A stretch of DNA of 14,459 bases, from the NCBI GenBank assembly GCA_910588865.1, contig CAJUSJ010000099.1, positions 1 through 14,459 on the forward strand. The letters are read 5' to 3'. This DNA comes from an uncultured Lachnospiraceae bacterium (GTDB lineage Bacteria; Bacillota; Clostridia; Lachnospirales; Lachnospiraceae). Below are positions 1 through 7,228 of this stretch, piece by piece. Under the pieces are notes generated by a model that saw nothing but the letters and a program-made list of their open reading frames with translations, was not told the DNA's origin and did not search any database. A program made the translations under genes and the position numbers. Each line of letters starts with the position of its first letter. Position 1 is the first letter of the stretch.

Positions 1-1759
1 CTGCTTTAAATAGGTTTGTAACGCTAACATCATGGTGGAAATAATCCTCGTGCTTAAAGTCATTATGCACAACTACAATCACATCAGCGTCTGGGAAAAT
101 TCTTACACCAGCGAATTCACCAATTGACTCCTCTTTAACAACCTTTGCTTTGTCGCTATCACTTCCAATTATATTTCCAGTCTTATCCAAAGCTATGGTT
201 GTTAGGAAATCTGTTTTGCTAGGAGTATACTCTTTAGGAACAATTTCCGTCACCTTATATAAAGTACCGCTATCTGTAACGGGAAGTTCGATATAGCCAC
301 TAACCTCTCGAGATCTTATTATACCCCTTTCCTCAGTTCCTGCATGCTTTAAAACAAGTCCTGTACTAAAAGCCTTATCTGACTCTGACGGTGAAACTTG
401 CTCCTCCACTTTAACAATAAACTCATCGTCTAATAAATCTTTTAAAACTATTTGTTCTGTCGCGTCAATATAGTTATCAATACTTTTTGCTACTCGGAAT
501 TTCGCTGTCTTTAAAGTGTTAGTAATAGTAGTAATAGTTACGTTGCCTGTATCAGAGTTCTGATATAAGGTCTCATAATAGTCACTATTACTAAACTCAA
601 CTTCTTTAATCTCATACTTATATAACTCTCGAACAATATTGCCAGACTCAGTAAAATATCGATATTTTGGAAGATTCGACCATGTCTTTGTCCAATTATT
701 CTCTTTACTCAAGTCAACTTGGCCTGTTAGGTTTTGTTTATCATATAATTCACCATTTTGAAGAAGCTGTACCGTTACCGTCTTGGACCTCAATCCAAAT
801 CTATCTTCTTGGTCATTCCATCGCTTTATCACTGTCTTTTCAACATATTCTGGTGTATAGGTATTGGTGATTATCCAATGATTTTCTCCTTGCGGCTCTT
901 TAGTATATCCAACCTCATACCAGCCTTCCTCTTTTAACCAATCCTCTGCCACCTCTTCAACGGTATATTGATATTCGTCACCATTAGGGGAATATTTAGG
1001 CAAATTTTCCCATGTATAGGTCCACTGATTAGTATCTGAAAGTTTTACTGGATTACCCTCATCTTTATCATCCTTTTTCAGCTGAACCATTATACTTTGG
1101 GGGCGGGTTCCATATTTATTCTCCTCATCTTTCCATCGTTTTGTTACTGTCACAGAAGTTGGTTCGTGATAAGTGTTAGTAATGACGAAATCATACTGAT
1201 TATACTCATCAGTTCCCTTTACAGGCCCTTGTGTTGTGTAGTGCTGCGGGATCGTCTTTTCTTCCACTGTATAAGTAAAGTCTTTTGGAAGATAGTTCCA
1301 TGTATATGACCAGTCATTGCCCTCTGCAAGTGTCGCAGTCCTATAAACCTCTCCATTCTGCAAAAGATCTACTTCGATTGATGACGGTCTCTTATTTGCC
1401 GCATTGTTATCATCAGCCCAAACTTTCTTTACACTTATAGAGGTATGTTCTACCTCTTCAAACGGTGGTGGGGTAACTTTAACATTCGGAAGCGTAAACT
1501 GCATATAACAGCATGAACCTGCGGCACCTCGTTCAGTAAAGAAAACCTTTAATGTATGCTTCTCATTTTTATCATAATTCCCATTTTCATCTTTAATCTT
1601 AGGCCATATATTTATAGACTTACTAGCTGCTGGATGAATACCTCCTATATCAACTATTAATTCATTATCCAAAAATAACCAAAAATCATCATCACCCCGA
1701 AAATAATATGTCAGTGGTCCAACATAATCCCCTATTACAAATGACATTTCACATCCTGC
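1..1759 (-). CDS. Cna_B/fibro-slime surface adhesin, 3' part (both ends missing)
   Basis: This is a continuous minus-strand reading frame that runs off the left edge and has no credible start. Just after its beginning is the core of a fibro-slime/PA14-like domain (GDYVGPLTYYFRGDDDFW, then LFLDNELIVDIGGIH, then VFFTERGAAGSCCYMQF). Three Cna_B-type beta-sandwich repeats follow, each opening with a (K/R)xW motif (SVKKVWADD, TVTKRWKDE, TVIKRWNDQ). They end in ITNTY, ITNTY and ITNTL and lie at roughly 1460-1175, 1165-870 and 850-520. The last ~520 bases encode another pilin-like beta domain. A cell-wall sorting signal would lie beyond position 1. Such proteins are usually secreted, wall-anchored adhesins or pilins. 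The frame stays open back to 1846, but sequence above about 1760 resembles the upstream repeat of the Rpn unit, so the true gene fragment probably begins near 1753-1760. It is clearly richer in A+T than the housekeeping genes to the right. The domain assignment is confident; the breakpoint is approximate. Confidence 0.8.
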
Positions 1760-1775
1760 TTGATTTGCTGCTGTG

Positions 1776-1838
1776 AACGCATATGAACAGTAGCCTTTGT
1801 GACCCGGCTTTTGGCATGAATATAAAAATCCACTTGTA
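1776..1838 (+). repeat. Upstream repeat of the Rpn unit, copy 1
   Basis: This stretch matches 3069-3135 in a diverged way. Shared blocks occur in the same order: AACAGTA, CTTTTRGCAT, and an exact 17-mer ATAAAAATCCACTTGTA (1822-1838 and 3119-3135). It appears to be the left flank carried by each Rpn gene copy. Its last bases supply the -35 box of the promoter before the intact Rpn gene. Confidence 0.6.
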
Positions 1839-1862
1839 TTGTCCGATTATAGATGATATAAT
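1834..1862 (+). promoter_or_regulatory. Sigma-A-type promoter of the Rpn-like gene
   Basis: The -35 box TTGTAT (1834-1839) and a consensus -10 box TATAAT (1857-1862) are separated by 17 bases. It lies about 140 bases upstream of the Rpn start codon. The long leader contains a 13-bp palindrome (arms GCGGTT and AACCGC, near 1909-1923) that could be an operator. The first five bases of the -35 box belong to the exact 17-bp repeat. Confidence 0.55.
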
Positions 1863-2003
1863 CATTACAAAGCAAAGATTTTCGAGGCCATTGGATAAAG
1901 GGCCGGTTCTGCGGTTTAACCGCGTCTGAAAAGATTCTATTCTTTCTATCGAAATCCTGCTTTTAAAATTCCCAGACAAAAAATTAAAGGCAGGAGGAGA
2001 GAT

Positions 2004-3068
2004 ATGAGTAAAGACAATCCTATAGGTACGTCTGCCATGGAGGAAGCCTTTGGTCCAGCGGTTAGGGCGGAGGAGCCCGGACGGGCGGGGGAAAATCCCG
2101 ACATGGAGATCGCCTACCAGAACAAAGACATAGCCAGCAAGCTTTTTACAGAGCGCCTGAAGGGAAAAAGTTTTAGCGTGTATGGCCTGAAGATCCCTGA
2201 GGTAAGAGAGATCCTTCCAACCAATATCCCGCTTATAAAGGTCAATGAGCTCCGCTTAGATAACCTATTGGGCCTGGAGGACAAAAGCGCGGCGGTGGTG
2301 GACTATGAGAGTGACTATAAAAGGGAGAGCAAGGTAAAGTACTTAAACTACCTGACAGGTATCGTGGGCCGTTACGAGAGCCAGACAGGGAGCTGCCCAA
2401 ACCTGCGGATGATCGTGATCTACACGGGAGACGTAAAGCGGGAAGAGGTGTCGGAAAGCTACGACGTGGGAGCGGTGAAACTGGTAATCGAGCCAGTGTT
2501 CCTGTCAGAGGTGGATGGGGATGAGATCTTTTCACGGTTGAGAGAAAAAGTAGAGAATGAGGAATTATTAAGTGATCAGGAACAGATGGAGCTGGTCATC
2601 TTCCCGCTGACCTACAGGAAAAAAGAGGAGAAGAGAAGGCGAATCGGGGAAGCGGTGGAACTGGCGTCGCGGATCCAGAACCGGGAGCAGCAGGTGTTTG
2701 TGCTGGCGGGGATCATGACATTCACGGATAAGGTGATTGATGAGGATATGATAAATGAGATAAGGAGGAGGATTGGAATGACAAAAATAGGAATGATGAT
2801 TGAAAGAGAGAAAGAAGAGGCGATAGAAAAGGCGATAGTGGAAGAGCGACGCAGAGTCGAAGAAGCCCAAAGAAGAAGTGAAGAGGCCCAAAGAAGGAGT
2901 GAAGAAGCCCAAAGAGAAACTGAAAAAGCGCGGAAAGCCTTGAAGGACCAGGGGAGAAAATCAGCGTTGGAGATGCTTCGGGATAGAGAACTGCCTCTGA
3001 CGAAGATTGCCAGATATTCCGGTCTGGATATTGCCATGGTGGCAGAATTGGCCAAGAGCCTTTCATAA
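2004..3068 (+). CDS. Rpn/PD-(D/E)XK nuclease-like (putative transposase) family protein, intact copy
   Basis: This 354-residue protein starts at an ATG preceded by a strong AGGAGG site. Residues ~37-200 look like the clostridial branch of the Rpn/PD-(D/E)XK nuclease-like family: LRLDNLL around D86, VVDYESDYK with E102 and K106, and RMIVIYTGDV at ~125-134. These acidic residues are candidate catalytic positions; the canonical ExK motif is not obvious. Residues ~250-315 form a highly charged coiled coil with three 7-residue repeats (EAQRRSE, EAQRRSE, EAQRETE). The C-terminus (SALEMLRDRELPLTKIARYSGLD) resembles the small helical/HTH-like tail usual in the family. Rpn proteins are known as DNA endonucleases that promote RecA-independent recombination; activity here is inferred. 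Two decayed copies follow directly. Family placement is likely, exact function unsure. Confidence 0.7.
   Translation: MSKDNPIGTSAMEEAFGPAVRAEEPGRAGENPDMEIAYQNKDIASKLFTERLKGKSFSVYGLKIPEVREILPTNIPLIKVNELRLDNLLGLEDKSAAVVDYESDYKRESKVKYLNYLTGIVGRYESQTGSCPNLRMIVIYTGDVKREEVSESYDVGAVKLVIEPVFLSEVDGDEIFSRLREKVENEELLSDQEQMELVIFPLTYRKKEEKRRRIGEAVELASRIQNREQQVFVLAGIMTFTDKVIDEDMINEIRRRIGMTKIGMMIEREKEEAIEKAIVEERRRVEEAQRRSEEAQRRSEEAQRETEKARKALKDQGRKSALEMLRDRELPLTKIARYSGLDIAMVAELAKSLS
2862..2924 (+). repeat. Three 21-bp tandem repeats in the Rpn coiled coil
   Basis: Units 2862-2882, 2883-2903 and 2904-2924 each encode seven residues (EAQRRSE or a close variant). The heptad period fits a coiled coil, and gain or loss of a unit would keep the reading frame. 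Confidence 0.8.
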
Positions 3069-3135
3069 AACTGCTTTCTGTAAACAGTAACTCTCAATAA
3101 ACAATCTTTTAGCATTAGATAAAAATCCACTTGTA
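3069..3135 (+). repeat. Upstream repeat of the Rpn unit, copy 2
   Basis: This is the counterpart of 1776-1838, ending in the same exact 17-mer (3119-3135). It lies right after the stop codon of the intact Rpn gene and right before the internal fragment of the second copy. It marks the head of a second, deleted Rpn unit. Confidence 0.6.
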
Positions 3136-3528
3136 GAATTGGGGAAGCGGTAGAACTGGCGTTGCGGATTCAGAACCGGGAGCAGCAGGTGTTTGTGCTG
3201 GCGGGGATCATGACATTCACGGATAAGGTGATTGATGAGGACACGGCAAACGAGATAAGGAGGGTGATTGGAATGACAAAAATAGGAATGATGATTGAAA
3301 GAGAGAAGGAAGAGGCGGTAGCGAAGGAGCGGCGGAAGACCGAAGACCCAGAGAGAAACTAAAAAAGCCCAGAGAGAAACCGAAAAAGCTCAGAAAGCCT
3401 TGAGAGACCGAGATAAAAAATCGGCGTTGGAGATGCTCTGGGATGGGGAACTGTCCCTTGCTAAGATTGCCAGATATTCCGGCCTGGACATCGCGGTGGT
3501 GACAGAATTGGCCAAAAGCCTTTCATGA
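3136..3528 (+). pseudogene. Rpn-like gene, second copy, deleted and frameshifted
   Basis: From 3136 the sequence matches the intact copy from 2641 onward almost base for base (IGEAVELA, RIQNREQQVFVLAGIMTFTDKV). It lacks everything that in copy 1 lies between the 17-bp repeat and residue ~213, a loss of about 800 bases including the -10 box, start codon and nuclease core. A frameshift at about 3350-3365 then separates it from its C-terminal part, which continues in another frame to the stop at 3526-3528 (SALEMLWDGELSLAKIARYS). The coiled-coil repeat is shorter than in copy 1. The longest open piece (3162-3362) could give about 66 residues but is a remnant. Confidence 0.8.
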
Positions 3529-3783
3529 TTGATGGGGATACAGCAAGTCAGACAGGGGAGCGATTGAAATGACAAAAATAGGAATGATACCGCGGAAGCC
3601 CAAAAAGAAACCGAAAAAGCGAAATAAGAAAGAGAAAGAGTTCAGAATGCCCTGAGAGAATGGGGGAAGACATCAGCGCTGGAGATGCTCCGGGACGGAG
3701 AACCGCTCCTGGCCAAGATCGCCCAATATTCCGGCTTAGACGCTGCCGCGGTGACAGAGCTGCCCCAAAGTTTCTTAATATAA
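3526..3783 (+). pseudogene. Rpn-like gene, third copy, C-terminal remnant
   Basis: The sequence restarts with a degraded version of the VIDEDTANEIRR...GMTKIGMM region of copies 1 and 2. Most of the coiled coil is then lost, along with the frame. It ends with a recognisable C-terminal tail (ALREWGKTSALEMLRDGEPL, then AKIAQYSGLDAAAVTELPQSFLI) and a TAA at 3781-3783. It is the most decayed of the three tandem copies, with in-frame stops near its start. It abuts copy 2 without a spacer, sharing the TGATTGATG sequence at the join. Confidence 0.75.
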
Positions 3784-3833
3784 AGCAGCAGAAGGGATAG
3801 GCCCCGCGCCGCCCATATTGCTCCATTGTCCCC

Positions 3834-3864
3834 TCCCCGGTTCCCTGCGGATCCGGGGATTTCT
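3834..3864 (+). terminator. Possible weak terminator after the Rpn array
   Basis: Inverted repeat TCCCCGG (3834-3840) and CCGGGGA (3853-3859) with a 12-base loop, followed by TTTCTT. The pyrimidine tract is short, so termination is uncertain. Confidence 0.35.
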
Positions 3865-3867
3865 TAT

Positions 3868-4040
3868 GTAAACGGGGCGGAGAGGAGTATGGCCGCTGAA
3901 GCGGTCCCGCCCCAGCACAGCGAGTAGGGGGGAAGAGCCTCCCCTACTCGATTGTAAACGGGGCGGAGAGGGATATGGCCCCTAAAGCGGCCCCGCCCCC
4001 CGGCACGGCGATCAGGGGGGAGGGCCTCCCCTGCTGGATT
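3868..4040. repeat. Two tandem ~86-bp GC-rich hairpin repeats
   Basis: Units 3868-3953 and 3954-4040 both start GTAAACGGGGCGGAGAGG and end in GGATT or CGATT. Each can fold into two hairpins. One has arms GGGGCGG and CCGCCCC. The other in unit 1 has perfect 9-bp arms GAGTAGGGG and CCCCTACTC. In unit 2 the second stem reads CAGGGG with CCCCTG, so a T-A pair in unit 1 is a C-G pair in unit 2, a compensatory change. The rest of 3784-4248 shows no convincing gene. Confidence 0.75.
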
Positions 4041-4219
4041 GCCTGGGGAAAAGAGGGAAAATGCCCTATTATCCGCCCGGAACCCCTTATAATTTGCCGG
4101 GATCCGCCGATTAATTAGATAGAAATATGGCAGAAATCCCCAGGGATCTGTCCAGATAAATTTTTTTTTCAAAAAATGGAAAAAACATGGTTCATGTAAC
4201 GGGGGACGTAACGCTGGTG

Positions 4220-4228
4220 TGTTATGAT
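4220..4228 (+). promoter_or_regulatory. Possible extended -10 promoter upstream of the small gene at 4249
   Basis: TG (4220-4221), one base, then TATGAT (4223-4228) gives an extended -10 element about 20 bases before the start codon. No good -35 box is visible. A nine-base T tract lies further upstream near 4159-4167. Confidence 0.3.
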
Positions 4229-4248
4229 TATACCAGAAAGGTGATGAT

Positions 4249-4443
4249 ATGGTGATCGACAGACAGAAAGTTGATATTTCAGCACCAAACCTGATGAGTA
4301 TCTGCATAGATAAAGATCAGAATCATGAGAAGCAAGGCAGATTTTACCATAGATATTCCGCGGAACCGGTGGTTTTCACAGACTTGAACGATCTGCTGAT
4401 ACAGCGACACCAGCGACCTGATGGAAGAGTTGGGAAACTTTAG
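4249..4443 (+). pseudogene. Start of a small unknown protein, 3' end replaced
   Basis: An ATG at 4249 with an upstream AAAGGTGATG site opens a frame encoding a hydrophilic protein (VDISAPNLMSICIDKDQN, then GRFYHRYSAEPVVFTDLNDL). It has no signal peptide, membrane segment or domain that I can name with confidence. It resembles small cytoplasmic proteins found in Lachnospiraceae, but that is an impression only. From about 4400 the plausible coding signal moves to another frame, that of the surface protein at 4421, and the last ~14 residues of this frame read as random sequence. It is therefore probably the N-terminal half of a small gene cut by recombination. Alternatively, it is a leader joined to the surface gene by a frameshift, which is less likely because it does not look like an export signal. 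Confidence 0.4.
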
Positions 4444-7228
4444 CGTAACTGGCTTAAGAAAATCCGTGGCCCTGAAGGTTGATGACACAGCGGCCAAGGA
4501 CGAGACGGAAGCGCCGGAACAGAACGTTGAGATCATTACCGATGTGGAGACAGAAGAAGAGGAAGACGACACCTCCGATCCCCAGACCGATGAGGAAGGC
4601 AAAAGGATCAGGGGCATTGAGCTGGCTCCCGGTGAAGTATATGAGACCAGATTCTACGGCACCGTAGAAGATATGGACAGTATCGTAACAAGGAAAGTAA
4701 CCTTTGAATTCCTGGCGGGGACCGACGACAATAAGGTTGCCCAGGACAAAGCTGAATTTACATACAACACAGGCATGGCGCTGGTGCTGCCAATTGAGTT
4801 TGACGACGGCCCCGCCCTGATGACAAATGAACTGAACACCATGTACATTCACACCAGATTTGAGGATGAGAAGATCCTGGACGAATACACATGGGATATC
4901 ACGGACGAAGACGAGGCTACCCCTTCTGACGCTGAGAGACATGAGATTACAGTAGCCACCATGTCCAATGGGACAGAGGACAGCAGCGAGGGAACCACTC
5001 CCGCCAACATGAAGTATTCCATCGTTACCTACGGAGCCAAGTTAGAAGGCATTGAGGCGTGGTACGATGATGAGAGAAGCGGCTGGGGTGAGATGACCAC
5101 AGGAGTATCTTTCCGGGTGAAGGACGACACAGAGCCAGGCGTTTACTTCGGCCAGGTGACAACCTCCATCAGACGGGAAGGCAAGAGCTACAAGACTACA
5201 CAGGGATTCCATTTCTTTGTCCTTGGCGACGGCCAGCTGGTGCTGAAAGGCAACATTAACGGTGCTGAGATCCAGGTTAAAGGCGACAGAAGCTCCTTCC
5301 CCGAAGGCGACATGTTGAGCCTTAAGGTCACTGAGGTTCCGGCGGAGAAGATGGATCTGGTTCAGGAAGCCATGGTACAGAAGGCGGAGGAGCTGGGAGT
5401 ATCCGTAGACAAGATGAAAGCCATGGACATCAAGGTTATCGCAGATGGCGTGGAGCAGGAACTGGAAGGTGAGGTAGAGGTAACATTTTCCAATCTGACA
5501 CTGGAGAAAGTGGAAGAGACCATTGGTCTGGAAGGTGAAGAGGGTACTGAGGACGGTGAAGTAGAAGAACTGGAAGAGATCAACACCAATGCGGTGTTTG
5601 GCCTGAGGAAGGCAAGCGCTGGGACAGAAGAAGATCAGGCAGATGCGGCTGGTGAGGGTGAGATAGCGGAAGCTGAGAATGAGAGTGAAGGTGAGGAGAA
5701 AGAAGAAGCTACGTTGGCGGTATGGCATCTTGATGAAGAGGCTGGCGTTATGAATGAGATGGACAGCGAAGTCAATGATGATGGCGATGTGGTGATGGGA
5801 ACAAGCCATTTTTCGATTTATGTTGTGGTAGATGTAAATGGTGAGAGTGTAAATGTGCGGTTTCAGCATGTGGCTTATCTTAGACAATTTGATGTAGACG
5901 GTAATGGATATGTTCAAGAACATAAAACAAATAGTGATGGAACCCCTAAAACAAAATTAGAGTTAGCTGAAAAAACAGAATTAACTAAGATCTACTCTAG
6001 CGAAGTAAGAACTTTAAGAAACGGTTTAAGGGTGTCTCCCGAAGATATGAGCAAGCTTGATTTGGCAAATAGGACTGAGGCTCAAAAGAATTATGAACTT
6101 AAGGAAATATGGGTTCGGGTAACAAATAATATTAATGATGATGATGTGCCGGCTATAAGGATAGAAGATAGCGCCGCGGAAGAACAAGAAAGATCAAAAT
6201 GGCATATTTGGACGAGAGGTGCGGGCACAGAAGATGGTAAGTATATTTGGAATGGATCTGCTAATGAGATTAAGATATCCCAGAATAGCATAATTAGATT
6301 TATTTATGAGCCAAAACAGTATGAGGTTGGATTAGAACAAGGTGTTGAGTTTTATGACTATGATGTAACTGAGGGGGTATATAATACTAATTACGTTGCG
6401 ACGAATGACAAAGGAGCAAATCAGGAGCATAATTATAGTAAAAATGGTTTGCCTAAGCTGGCTATTGGGCAAACTAGTAATCCAATAAATCACTCGATGG
6501 GAAAAGAGGCATTAGGGGCTATAGAGCAAAGTGGTGATACGGTAACAAAAGCCGCCTATGTTAATCAAGCTCCAAAAGGACTTGGAAATAATTATGTAGA
6601 GGGTATAGTTCAAAATCAATTAGGTTCAGATAAGCTGCCAATATTCAATGTGGATGAACCAGGACTGTTTAGTAAAAATAAGTCAGATAAAGGAATTACA
6701 CTTAGAGAAGGCTATGAGTTACGATTTAAACAAGATGGAGATACATACACATTAACAAGCGTTTATAATAAGAATAAGCAACAAGAGCCGATTTTGAATA
6801 GATTAGATGAGATGACTTTTGTTGTCAAGGGCTGGGGGCTCAATAGCGCTGGTAAGGGTGGATATTATGGCGCGCCATTATTCTCGAATAATTTTTGGCC
6901 TCTAGATAAAGAACCTGGTAAGGACCCCTTGTTTGGTATAGTCGGCCAATATTATAATGAGAATGAGAACTTGATGGGTGAAAATGACGACACAGGAAGA
7001 ACGGCTGATAATAGACCAGCGAGTAGTAATGGAACAAATATACAAAATACCAATAATCAAGATGGGCATAATTGGTTCTTTGGAATGGTCAGCGTTCTCA
7101 AAGATGCCCTCCCCTACCTTGGAGGCGCTCTCCTCGTCCCTCACGGTCAGGGAACACAGTGCCAGGTAGAGGGACTCCCCTGTTCTCTCGATCCGGCGCA
7201 TCTCATAGTTGTATGTGCCTGTAAATGA
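4421..7228 (+). CDS. Large surface protein, 5' truncated; fibro-slime domain cut at 3' end
   Basis: The frame is open from 4400 (YSDTSDLMEELGNFSVTG), and ATG 4421 is just the first Met. There is no signal peptide, which such a protein should have, so the true N-terminus is missing. Residues ~1-460 encode acidic beta-rich domains with a Glu-rich linker (~350-435), ending in HFSIYVVV (~461-468), a sequence typical of clostridial LPXTG-type surface proteins. Beyond this the DNA becomes much more A+T-rich. Residues ~470-889 form a second beta-rich region ending in HNWFFGM (M889, base 7087), the normal lead-in to a fibro-slime domain. Residues 890-935 read antisense through the neighbouring regulator gene and are not genuine; the stop at 7228 is accidental. 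It is probably a gene fragment, with its 3' half likely at the left edge on the other strand. Family identity is fairly sure, expression unlikely. Confidence 0.7.
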   Translation: MEELGNFSVTGLRKSVALKVDDTAAKDETEAPEQNVEIITDVETEEEEDDTSDPQTDEEGKRIRGIELAPGEVYETRFYGTVEDMDSIVTRKVTFEFLAGTDDNKVAQDKAEFTYNTGMALVLPIEFDDGPALMTNELNTMYIHTRFEDEKILDEYTWDITDEDEATPSDAERHEITVATMSNGTEDSSEGTTPANMKYSIVTYGAKLEGIEAWYDDERSGWGEMTTGVSFRVKDDTEPGVYFGQVTTSIRREGKSYKTTQGFHFFVLGDGQLVLKGNINGAEIQVKGDRSSFPEGDMLSLKVTEVPAEKMDLVQEAMVQKAEELGVSVDKMKAMDIKVIADGVEQELEGEVEVTFSNLTLEKVEETIGLEGEEGTEDGEVEELEEINTNAVFGLRKASAGTEEDQADAAGEGEIAEAENESEGEEKEEATLAVWHLDEEAGVMNEMDSEVNDDGDVVMGTSHFSIYVVVDVNGESVNVRFQHVAYLRQFDVDGNGYVQEHKTNSDGTPKTKLELAEKTELTKIYSSEVRTLRNGLRVSPEDMSKLDLANRTEAQKNYELKEIWVRVTNNINDDDVPAIRIEDSAAEEQERSKWHIWTRGAGTEDGKYIWNGSANEIKISQNSIIRFIYEPKQYEVGLEQGVEFYDYDVTEGVYNTNYVATNDKGANQEHNYSKNGLPKLAIGQTSNPINHSMGKEALGAIEQSGDTVTKAAYVNQAPKGLGNNYVEGIVQNQLGSDKLPIFNVDEPGLFSKNKSDKGITLREGYELRFKQDGDTYTLTSVYNKNKQQEPILNRLDEMTFVVKGWGLNSAGKGGYYGAPLFSNNFWPLDKEPGKDPLFGIVGQYYNENENLMGENDDTGRTADNRPASSNGTNIQNTNNQDGHNWFFGMVSVLKDALPYLGGALLVPHGQGTQCQVEGLPCSLDPAHLIVVCACK

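Noticed and set aside
1749..1979. 76-codon minus-strand frame upstream of the adhesin fragment
   Set aside because: It covers the promoter and leader of the Rpn gene, has no ribosome binding site, and its translation is rich in unusual residues; a run through repeat sequence is more likely.
2612..3130. 172-codon minus-strand frame
   Set aside because: Antisense shadow of the Rpn coding sequence; Ser/Leu-rich low-complexity product mirrors the coiled-coil codons on the other strand.
1822..3135. 17-bp repeat as a transposon target-site duplication
   Set aside because: The repeat lies inside a longer diverged homologous segment and supplies a promoter element, so it is part of the duplicated unit and not a simple target duplication; no terminal inverted repeats seen.
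3868..4040. CRISPR array
   Set aside because: Only two adjoining similar units with no unique spacers between them; hairpin repeats fit better.
5042..5923. 293-codon minus-strand frame opposite the adhesin
   Set aside because: His/Leu/Phe-rich translation is the complement of the acidic surface protein; no start site signals.
1773..7097. GAACGC at 1775-1780 and its inverted match GCGTTC at 7092-7097 as the recombination site of the proposed inversion
   Set aside because: Only six to seven bases, and crossing over there would join the two adhesin halves out of frame; likely chance.
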